Assembly (NCBI RefSeq): GCF_016862555.1
Contig: NZ_BONE01000029.1
Span: 1 to 64,000, forward strand
Reading direction: 5' to 3'
DNA length: 64,000 nt
From: Asanoa siamensis
GTDB lineage: Bacteria > Actinomycetota > Actinomycetes > Mycobacteriales > Micromonosporaceae
Below the pieces are notes generated by a model, which worked only from the letters and a program-made list of their open reading frames with translations, was not told the origin of the DNA and searched no databases. Below are positions 57,698 to 64,000 of this stretch, piece by piece (position 1 is the stretch's first letter; every line of letters begins with the position of its first letter). The translations under genes and the position numbers were made by a program.

Positions 57698-60235
57698 TTA
57701 CTGGTTCGCCGGCGCGAGGTAGAACCCCGCCTGGTCGACGAGCACGTGCGCCGTGCCCTTGCCGCCGTTGTAGACCAGGAACGAGTCCTCGCCCAGGCCG
57801 ACGGTCACCAGGCTCGCGGCGGTCTGCCCGGCGTTGAAGTTGAGCACGGACTGGGTCGGGCGGTCCTGCCCGTACGGATAGACGGTGAGATAGCCGCTGC
57901 GCGCCGCCTCGGTCACCGTCAGGTTCGCCACGACGGCTGTCCGCGGACCGCACCCGGTCGTGCCGCACTCGCTCCTGTCGACGAAGACCCGCACCGTCTG
58001 CCCGGGACCGACCGGCGTGGCCGTCCGGGTGTCGACCAGCCGGCTCGGCGCGGTCGGCAGATAGGTGTCGCGGTCGCCGGGCGCGAAGGCCCCGGCCAGG
58101 TCGGCGATCAGGTGCACCGTGCCCTTGCCCGTGTGCGCGAACGCGACCTTCCCGTCCACCACCGGCGCGATCACCATGTTGTTCACCGTCTGCCCGGCGA
58201 CGAAGTTCACGTTGGACGCGGTCGGCACGTCGGCGCCGGGCGGGTAGGCCGTGAACAGGCCACCGTTGGTCGCGCCCGTGACGGTCAGGTTGAGCACGGC
58301 TGCCGTGGCGCCCGCCGGCAACCGCGACGAGAGGTCCACAGTGACCCTCCCCTGAGGACCGATCGCCGACGTGGAGCGGGTGTCGAGCACCCGGGCCGGC
58401 GTTCCGGCTGTCAGACCGTCGCCGGAGTTCCCGTAGTAGCCGGCCAGGTCCGCGATCACGTGGGTGGTGCCGCGACCGCCGTTGCGGACGCGTACCTTGC
58501 CGTTCACCACCTTCACGGTGACCAGGTTCGCGATGGTCTGCCCGGCGGCGTAGTTGAGGTTCGACGCGGTCGGCTCGGCCTCGCCGCCGGCGGGGTAGAC
58601 CTTCAGGTAACCGGAGGTCGACGGTTCGGTCGCGGTGACGTTGAGGACGACGGCGCTCGCACCGGCGGCGGCCGCCGGCAGGGCGAACTCGATCTCCGCG
58701 TTTTGCCCCACCGGGCCGAGCGCCGGCCGGGTGTCCAGCACCCGCTGCGGCGTCACGGAGGTGTACGAGGCACCCAGCACGAGGCACCGGGACTGCTCGC
58801 CGGACGGCAGATAGCCGCGGAATCCCCCGAGGTCGAACCGCACGTCGACGCAGCCCACGCCGGCGCGGTCATGGGTGAGCCGGGCGCTGCCCGTGCGGTT
58901 GACGATCGCCTGCTTGCCGTCGGTCGCGAAGCTGAAGGTCCCGGCCGGGCCGTTCATCGTCCAGGGGAACGTCAACGTCGCGGTGGTGACCGTCTCCAGC
59001 GAGCCGCCCCCGGCCGCGCGCTCGATCGTGGACGTGAAGGTCGGCGTCGGCAGGAGTTCGATCGCGCCCCGGTCCACGTACCCGCCGCCGCTGTTGGGGG
59101 TGTCGGGCTTGTCGGCGCGCCCGTTGCCGTGCAGGTCCACAGGCTGTATCCCGGGCGCGGTGGCCAGCGCCGAGTCGATGGCGGGTGACGGGCCGACAGG
59201 GACCGAACTGGCCGGCGAACCGTGGGGGCCCACGACCCAGGGATCCGCCGCGATGTCGTGGGCGCCTCGCCCGGTGGTCGCGTGGAAGGTGGCCTGGTCC
59301 GGGTAGGTGGTGCCGTCCCACACGTAGGGCGCACCGTAGGTCGGGTCGAGCAGGTTGTAGTCGATCTCGCTGTCGGTGGTCGCGGCGCCCGTGACGGTCA
59401 ACGCCGTCAACGTCGCCGGATCGGGGAACGGCCGCTCGGCGCACGGGTTTTCGGGCAGAACCGTAGCGGGGTACAACTTCGTGCCCAGGACCGAGTTGTA
59501 GAGCTTGAACCCGCCGGACGCACCACTGACCTCGAGGGCGTCGCGGCAGTCGCCCAGGACGGTGTTGTTGGTGATCGTGGTCCGCGGCGCGTCGACGACG
59601 CTGACTCCCGGACCGAACGCCCCGGCGGGGTCGCTCCGCCATACCTGCACGCTGGTGCCGGTGAGCAGCGTGTCGGTGGCGCCGGGACCGATCGCGAACG
59701 CCGGTGCGCCGCTACCGAAACCGGTCATCCCGCTGATCGTCACGCGGTGTGAGCCGTCCTTGATCTGGAGACCGGGGACCCGGCCCGCGCTGATGGCGCC
59801 GTTCCTGATCGTCACGTCACCCGAGTTCTCGACCAGCACGGCGGGGCCGCTCTGCAACGCCTGCCCGATGCCGAACCCCTCGATGACGACGTCGTGGACG
59901 CCGGAGAGCCGGAAGCCGGGTCGGACGTAGGTGCGGCTCTGGGGTCCGCTGTATCCGGAGAAGGTGACGGGCTTGCCGGGCTCCCCGGACGGCACGACGA
60001 CCGACTCGTTGTACGAGCCTTGGTCGACCGCGACCGTCTGCCCCGGCCGGACGACCTTGGCGGCATCGTTGATCTCGCAGAAGGGGCGACTGTGGGTGCC
60101 TTCCTCGGCACCGCGCACACAGCGCTCCTGGGCGACGTAGAGGGTCGAATCGGCGGCGCTCCCGCCGGTCACCGACAGTCCCGTCGCCGTCAACACGCCG
60201 ACGCTCACCAGTGCCAGACCGCGCCCAACGCGCAT
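57698..60235 (-). CDS. Secreted beta-helix/VLDTR protein, array copy J
   Basis: 845 residues, start at the ATG at 60235 after a GGGGG Shine-Dalgarno. Signal peptide MRVGRGLALVSVGVLTATGL to GGSAADS. The beta-helix has the Cys pair CVRGAEEG...RPFC and ends VDLHGNGRADKPD...YVDRGAIE. Modules: VLDTR, VLDTR, LVDTR; cysteine loop CGTTGC. It is the first gene of the array and heads the J-I-H-G unit. brxHI ends 82 nt upstream on the same strand, but the intervening promoter cassette suggests separate transcription. Confidence 0.85.
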   Translation of the reverse strand: MRVGRGLALVSVGVLTATGLSVTGGSAADSTLYVAQERCVRGAEEGTHSRPFCEINDAAKVVRPGQTVAVDQGSYNESVVVPSGEPGKPVTFSGYSGPQSRTYVRPGFRLSGVHDVVIEGFGIGQALQSGPAVLVENSGDVTIRNGAISAGRVPGLQIKDGSHRVTISGMTGFGSGAPAFAIGPGATDTLLTGTSVQVWRSDPAGAFGPGVSVVDAPRTTITNNTVLGDCRDALEVSGASGGFKLYNSVLGTKLYPATVLPENPCAERPFPDPATLTALTVTGAATTDSEIDYNLLDPTYGAPYVWDGTTYPDQATFHATTGRGAHDIAADPWVVGPHGSPASSVPVGPSPAIDSALATAPGIQPVDLHGNGRADKPDTPNSGGGYVDRGAIELLPTPTFTSTIERAAGGGSLETVTTATLTFPWTMNGPAGTFSFATDGKQAIVNRTGSARLTHDRAGVGCVDVRFDLGGFRGYLPSGEQSRCLVLGASYTSVTPQRVLDTRPALGPVGQNAEIEFALPAAAAGASAVVLNVTATEPSTSGYLKVYPAGGEAEPTASNLNYAAGQTIANLVTVKVVNGKVRVRNGGRGTTHVIADLAGYYGNSGDGLTAGTPARVLDTRSTSAIGPQGRVTVDLSSRLPAGATAAVLNLTVTGATNGGLFTAYPPGADVPTASNVNFVAGQTVNNMVIAPVVDGKVAFAHTGKGTVHLIADLAGAFAPGDRDTYLPTAPSRLVDTRTATPVGPGQTVRVFVDRSECGTTGCGPRTAVVANLTVTEAARSGYLTVYPYGQDRPTQSVLNFNAGQTAASLVTVGLGEDSFLVYNGGKGTAHVLVDQAGFYLAPANQ

Positions 60236-60245
60236 CTCGCGTACA

Positions 60246-60272
60246 CCCCCGTGGTCAAGATGATCACGGGGG
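60246..60272 (-). promoter_or_regulatory. Leader hairpin holding the copy J ribosome site
   Basis: Perfect 8-bp arms CCCCCGTG (60246-60253) and CACGGGGG (60265-60272) close around GATCATCTTGA. On the RNA the GGGGG arm is the Shine-Dalgarno of copy J. The F and A leaders keep the TGATCATTTT loop sequence but pair less well. Confidence 0.5.
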
Positions 60273-60308
60273 AGCGTAGCGAACGGATCGGCCAAGCCCA
60301 ATGGCCGA
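60273..60308 (-). promoter_or_regulatory. Array promoter/operator cassette, copy J
   Basis: Perfect inverted repeat TCGGCCA-N7-TGGCCGA at 60288-60308, -35 TTGGGC (60296-60301) inside it, 17-bp spacer and -10 TACGCT (60273-60278). This is the best-preserved of three copies; the operator covers the -35, as a repressor site would. Confidence 0.75.
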
Positions 60309-60317
60309 ACGGATGGA

Positions 60318-62435
60318 TCAGAGGCCGCCGATGGAGTTGAGGCTTGAGAAGCGGGTCGGCTCGGCAAGCACGGCACTGGCTCCTTCCAGATCGGCAAGCC
60401 GCGCAGCAAGTGTTGCCTGCGCGAGCCGCATCGGGAGCGCAACACCGAACTTAAGGCCGTGCAGAGCTCGCGGCGCGACCTCTGGCAAGCAGAGGCGCTC
60501 GGCAGCGTCGGCGGTGAGCGCGCGCCACTCGGCCGAAACCACGTCGGATCGCAATCGAATGGCAAAGTCGTCGAATCGTTGTATCGGGTCCACAACCTCG
60601 GTCAGCGTCGCTGCGAGCGTCGCGTTCGCCCGGTACCCCGCAAAGGTCCACCACCGAAGGTCATGACGGTCGCGGACAGCAAGCGAGCCGCCGGGATGCA
60701 CTTGATGACGGCGCTCGTCGCGCTCCTGTCCGAGGCGGTCGATAGCCCTACCAGTAAGGCTTACCGGCGGATCGGCTCCGAGCAACACCGAACGCATCTC
60801 CCGAGCCAGTTCGAAGCCGAGTCCCCCTACGCCCCAGCCGAGCCAGCGGGCGCGACCACCACCGTCCGCGACCTCGACGAAGCACCGCCGCCGTCGCCAG
60901 TCGATGTAGGTAACACGCCAGCTCCGGCCGGCGAGGAGTAGTCGTCGGTCCCCTTTGACCTCCTCGACGAGCAGCGTGGGATCAATCCGCCCCACCTCGT
61001 TGCGACCTGCGAAAACCGTGAACTCGGGCGGACCAGTGAAGACGGCCGTGAGTTCCATGAAATGTCTCCGGCCGAAGCGGCGCTCCGCCTCGGGCCCGAT
61101 GAACACCAGGCCGCTGTCCTCGCTGACGAACTTCTCATCGAGCAGATGCCGCATGATGACGTCGGTGTTGGTGCCGAATGCCGGCAGACCGTTCCACGAT
61201 TTCGGCCATTCCCGGTCGCCGATTCGGTTTTCCTGCAGGCACAGGGCGAGCAGCTGTTGGGCAACGATGTGCCGAGGTTCCGGCGGTGGGACTACCGGCT
61301 CAACCCAGCCCTTGCCCCACAGCGACAGCAGTGCGGCGGCCTTGATCAGCGTTTCACCCGTCAGGGTCAAGAAGAGGCAGTTACGGGTGGTGCCGGACCG
61401 CCGGCCGGTCCGGCCCAGTCTCTGAAGGAACGAAGCGACCGTCGACGGCGCGTCTATTTGGATCACACGGTCGAGGTCTCCGACGTCGATTCCGAGCTCG
61501 AGGGTGCTGGTCGACACGATCACGCAATCCCGAGCCTCGGCAAACGCCTGCTCCGAGCGGCGGCGTTCTTCGGCCGAAAGGGAAGCATGGGAAAGGAAGG
61601 CGGTCACACCTTCGTCGCGAAGCAGCGCGCCCAGCTCCTCCACGGTCTGGCGGGACTCGCAGAACACGAGGCGCTTCTCACCAGCGTGCAGCGCGGCAAT
61701 AACCTTCGCGGCGTTGCCGAGCGAACCCACGAAGTCCAGCTCCACATTGCCGGACGGCACGGATGTGCCTGCGACTGCGATTTCCGGAGCGACGACCCGT
61801 CGCGGTCGGCGCTTGACGTTGGCCCCTTGGAGCCAATCGAGCAGCTGCTCGGGATTGCCGACCGTCGCTGACAATCCGACCCGCTGGATCGGACTTCCGG
61901 TGAGCGTAGCAAGCCTTTCGAGCACCGCGAGGAGGTGCCAACCGCGGTCGTCGCCAGCGAACGCGTGCACCTCGTCGACAACCACCGCCCGAAGCCCGGA
62001 AAAGAACTGCTTGTGGTCGACCTTGGTGCTGACGAGCATCGACTCAAGGGACTCCGGCGTCGTAAGAATGATATCTGGCCGGTCTGCCAGGACCGACCGA
62101 CGGTCGCTCGCACCCACATCCCCGTGCCACAGCGCCGCCTTGCGACCGAGCCATCCCGCGTAAGACGTGATGCGCGGATGCAGGTTGTTCAGCAAGGCTC
62201 GCAGCGGACACACATAGAGGACCGAAGGTCCGCTCCACCCCTCGTTCGCCATCCGGGACAGCAGGGGAAACACCGCTGCTTCCGTCTTACCGCCTGCAGT
62301 CGGTGCGACCAGGACGGTGTCCTCACCTGCCAGCAGCGGACCGATCGCCGCTCGTTGCAGCGGGCGAAGGTCATGCCAGCCCAGGCTGTTGACGACGTGG
62401 TGCACGACGACGGGATGGAGGTCGTCCATGGTCAC
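60318..62435 (-). CDS. brxHI: BREX-2 helicase BrxHI (Lhr-like)
   Basis: A 705-residue superfamily 2 DNA/RNA helicase. Motif I is APTAGGKT, motif II VVVDEVHAF, motif III LSATVGN and motif VI FLQRLGRTGRRSG. The Lhr-like C-terminal region follows (RVTYIDWRRRRCFVEVADGG). BrxHI is a usual member of type 2 BREX (Pgl) phage-defence operons. The GTG start overlaps the brxD stop as GTGA; an ATG two codons on is possible. It is the last gene of the operon. Confidence 0.82.
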   Translation of the reverse strand: MTMDDLHPVVVHHVVNSLGWHDLRPLQRAAIGPLLAGEDTVLVAPTAGGKTEAAVFPLLSRMANEGWSGPSVLYVCPLRALLNNLHPRITSYAGWLGRKAALWHGDVGASDRRSVLADRPDIILTTPESLESMLVSTKVDHKQFFSGLRAVVVDEVHAFAGDDRGWHLLAVLERLATLTGSPIQRVGLSATVGNPEQLLDWLQGANVKRRPRRVVAPEIAVAGTSVPSGNVELDFVGSLGNAAKVIAALHAGEKRLVFCESRQTVEELGALLRDEGVTAFLSHASLSAEERRRSEQAFAEARDCVIVSTSTLELGIDVGDLDRVIQIDAPSTVASFLQRLGRTGRRSGTTRNCLFLTLTGETLIKAAALLSLWGKGWVEPVVPPPEPRHIVAQQLLALCLQENRIGDREWPKSWNGLPAFGTNTDVIMRHLLDEKFVSEDSGLVFIGPEAERRFGRRHFMELTAVFTGPPEFTVFAGRNEVGRIDPTLLVEEVKGDRRLLLAGRSWRVTYIDWRRRRCFVEVADGGGRARWLGWGVGGLGFELAREMRSVLLGADPPVSLTGRAIDRLGQERDERRHQVHPGGSLAVRDRHDLRWWTFAGYRANATLAATLTEVVDPIQRFDDFAIRLRSDVVSAEWRALTADAAERLCLPEVAPRALHGLKFGVALPMRLAQATLAARLADLEGASAVLAEPTRFSSLNSIGGL

Positions 62436-63733
62436 ATCTGCAGTCGGATCTCGTCGGCCGAGGTGGCGGCGTTCCGCTCCACCTCGGACAGCTCGTCGGA
62501 TCGCACGGTCAACTGATAGTGCTGCCGCGGGTCGAAGTCGTCAAACTGATCCACACGGTCGAGAACATCAGCCACCAGCTTCTTCAGGAACACGCGGGGA
62601 GCAACCCCGACCTTGCCGCCGAGACGGCCGGTGACCGCCCGCGCCAGCTCACGCACGTATACGTCGTCGACGCTGGCGACGCGCGGCGAGCCGTAGAGGT
62701 CGCGGACTTTCATTCCGAGCTCGACCAGCCGTTCGATGTCGAAGCCCGGCAGCCGGATCTGCGTGGCACGCGGGTTGTCCCATCGTGCATCTGACCCGAA
62801 GTCAGTTGCGAGGCGCTGTGCGAGCGGCGCCAGACGTTGCGCTCCTTGCGGACCATCGAAGAACGCGGGCGTGCCCGTGATCACGAGGAAGAGCCCAGGG
62901 AACCGCCCCGCGTAGATGTCGTCAACGAACTGCCTCAAGGCGTTCAACGCCTTGTCCCGCGCATCGCTGCGGACTCGTTGCAGGGTCTCGACTTCGTCGA
63001 GAACAAGCAGGAGGCCAGGATTGCCGCTGTCGCGCAGCACGGTGAGCAGACCCTGGAGGAAGTTCAACGCGCCGAAGTGGTCGAGGTCGCCCTTTACCCC
63101 CGCGGCGCGGCGAGCGGACGCCGCGACGTGGGGCTGCCCGCCAAGCCAGGCGGCGAGTCCGCTGGCCGTCGCCTGATCGGCTTCGGCCGTCGCCGTCCGA
63201 TAACCACGCAGACCGGCCGCGAACGCTGGCGTGCTGCGGGAAATGTCTGTGAGCCGTTGCTCCATCAGGTCGCCGACTGCCTGGTCGAGGGCTGGTCCAT
63301 CGTCCTCGGCGACCGCGCCGCCGGCTAGCACGTCCTCCTCGAGAGCGAAGATCCATCCGTCCAACACGGGGCGCAGGGCGCTCGGCGCAAACTGCTCTGT
63401 GGTGAGGTGGTCGGTCATTCGGCGGTAGACGGTTTCCATTCGGTGCAGCGGTGTCTCGAGTTCGGAGATCTGCACCTCTGATGTCGCGAAGCCGTGCCGC
63501 TTGGCGCGCTCGGCAAGCCAACGAGTGAAGAAGGTCTTTCCGGCGCCGTACTCGCCACGGACCGCTTTGAAGACGCTGCCGCCACCCGCAACCCGACTGA
63601 GCTCGTCGTCAGTCGCGGCGACGAAGCGTTCAAGGCCCACCGCGAGTGCATCGAGCCCGTTCGTCGGAACAACGCCACGGCGTAGGGCGTCGATGATCTC
63701 GCGACGGCGGCGTGCGGAAACCTCGCCGGTCAT
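62432..63733 (-). CDS. brxD: BREX-2 ATPase BrxD
   Basis: A 433-residue P-loop ATPase (DUF2791 family). VVPTNGLDALAVGLERF near the N-terminus, Walker A RGEYGAGKTFF and Walker B LLLVLDEVETLQRV agree with BrxD of type 2 BREX. The sequence also carries the family's C-terminal ARAVTGRLGGKVGVAPRVFL region. The ATG overlaps the upstream stop as ATGA and the end overlaps brxHI by four bases, so three genes are translationally coupled. Its role is in the DNA-modification-based defence complex; the biochemical function is not settled. Confidence 0.83.
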   Translation of the reverse strand: MTGEVSARRRREIIDALRRGVVPTNGLDALAVGLERFVAATDDELSRVAGGGSVFKAVRGEYGAGKTFFTRWLAERAKRHGFATSEVQISELETPLHRMETVYRRMTDHLTTEQFAPSALRPVLDGWIFALEEDVLAGGAVAEDDGPALDQAVGDLMEQRLTDISRSTPAFAAGLRGYRTATAEADQATASGLAAWLGGQPHVAASARRAAGVKGDLDHFGALNFLQGLLTVLRDSGNPGLLLVLDEVETLQRVRSDARDKALNALRQFVDDIYAGRFPGLFLVITGTPAFFDGPQGAQRLAPLAQRLATDFGSDARWDNPRATQIRLPGFDIERLVELGMKVRDLYGSPRVASVDDVYVRELARAVTGRLGGKVGVAPRVFLKKLVADVLDRVDQFDDFDPRQHYQLTVRSDELSEVERNAATSADEIRLQM

Positions 63734-64000
63734 GCCGGATCCAGCCCGAACTGCTCGCGTAGCAGACCGACGTCCAGGATGACGGTCTGCCCATCCACGT
63801 CGAGCCGCAGCACCGGATAGCCCTCGACCTGCAGCACCCGCTGCAACGCCGTCACCGACTGGGTGATGCGATGCGCTGGGACTCCAGCTCGAGAGGCGAG
63901 GTTGTCCAATCGGCTGCGTCCCTGCGCGGACACAAGGACTCGCAGCATGGCTCGCGCCCGCTGGTCGGGCAAGACACCGCGGCCTTGGCTGCGCTGCTGG
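63730..64000 (-). CDS. pglZ: Probable C-terminus of BREX-2 PglZ
   Basis: The last 89 codons of a gene that continues beyond the right edge; no stop interrupts the frame to 64000. The visible part is a small winged-helix-like domain (MLRVLVSAQGRSRLDNLASR, HRITQSVTALQRVLQVEGYP) ending VLRLDVDGQTVILDVGLLREQFGL. In type 2 BREX operons pglZ precedes brxD and brxHI, and this ending resembles PglZ C-termini as I remember them. The alkaline-phosphatase-like core that would prove it lies outside the window. Confidence 0.6.
   Translation of the reverse strand, partial: QQRSQGRGVLPDQRARAMLRVLVSAQGRSRLDNLASRAGVPAHRITQSVTALQRVLQVEGYPVLRLDVDGQTVILDVGLLREQFGLDPA

Larger units (their letters stand above)
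34522..60235 (-). repeat. Tandem array of ten beta-helix/VLDTR paralogues
   Basis: Ten head-to-tail genes of about 2.5 kb each fill 25.7 kb with little else. Gaps range from overlap to 82 nt. Every copy has the same order: N-terminal signal (absent in two), beta-helix ending in an LRGNxHADxPD...DRGAxE segment, PKD-like spacer with NRTGxA, and three VLDTR-type modules. The module-2 coding region is nearly identical between copies, including a roughly 30-nt tract that encodes NNMVIAPVVDGK. Identity is lower in the beta-helix. In the entries below the copies are lettered A (leftmost) to J (rightmost, first transcribed). Confidence 0.92.

Noticed and set aside
34948-60000. Very long open frames on the plus strand opposite the array (several of 500-900 codons)
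   Set aside because: They are mirror frames of the high-GC coding strand, Arg/Gly/Asp-rich with no domains, signals or ribosome sites. They recur wherever the minus-strand genes are.
34522-60235. A modular polyketide or peptide synthetase, suggested by the long repetitive array
   Set aside because: The proteins have signal peptides and beta-helix turns, and no ketosynthase, adenylation or carrier motifs.

Overview
The window is high-GC actinobacterial chromosome, most likely from Micromonosporaceae (Actinoplanes-like). That placement rests on several genes together: the futalosine menaquinone route (mqnA, mqnE and the MqnP/MqnL/MqnM late steps), BldC, a SigE-family ECF sigma factor, a HelR helicase, a DUF4229 protein and the tail of a type 2 BREX (Pgl) operon. 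The family-level assignment is inference. I saw no tRNA, rRNA, CRISPR array, insertion sequence or integrase.

Layout. 1-3.4 kb: the start of an unknown leftward gene, then three tandem secreted or membrane-anchored serine hydrolases of the penicillin-binding/beta-lactamase fold. 3.4-6.6 kb, leftward: mqnA, an MFS transporter with its ArsR-type regulator and a 40-bp palindromic operator, and a solitary antitoxin-like XRE regulator with its own 24-bp palindrome. 6.7-9.9 kb: helR, then a VapBC45-like toxin-antitoxin pair. 10-14.7 kb: a secreted Asp-box propeller, an unknown protein, and a btuF-btuC-btuD vitamin B12 importer behind a clear cobalamin riboswitch. 14.7-21.4 kb: a secreted M14 carboxypeptidase, a secreted C39-like protease, a 29-bp perfect inverted repeat, DUF4229-mqnE, and an NlpC/P60 endopeptidase. 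21.5-26.6 kb: a 957-residue proline-rich tail-anchored protein, a DEAD-box RNA helicase and a glycolipid-binding-like protein. 26.6-32.8 kb: an Lrp regulator with a cysteine desulfhydrase-like enzyme, bldC, and mqnM, mqnP and mqnL around a terpene synthase. 32.8-34.4 kb: an ECF sigma factor coupled to a membrane-anchored propeller protein.

34.5-60.2 kb is the outstanding feature. Ten tandem paralogues on the minus strand, each about 840-857 codons, encode extracellular proteins. Each has a right-handed beta-helix, a PKD-like spacer and three C-terminal modules opening with a VLDTR-type signature. Three copies of one promoter/operator cassette (a 21-bp inverted repeat over the -35) split the array into transcription units of four, five and one genes. 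Two members (52.6-55.1 and 50.1-52.6 kb) have lost their signal peptide and normal start codon, and each begins in the -1 frame over the stop of the gene before it. The third module always carries a close cysteine pair, and the second module is nearly invariant. This looks like a diversifying set of surface or secreted binding proteins. I know of no described system matching the whole arrangement.

60.3-64 kb: brxHI, brxD and the probable 3' end of pglZ, translationally coupled by 4-nt overlaps. The rest of the BREX-2 operon should lie beyond the right edge.
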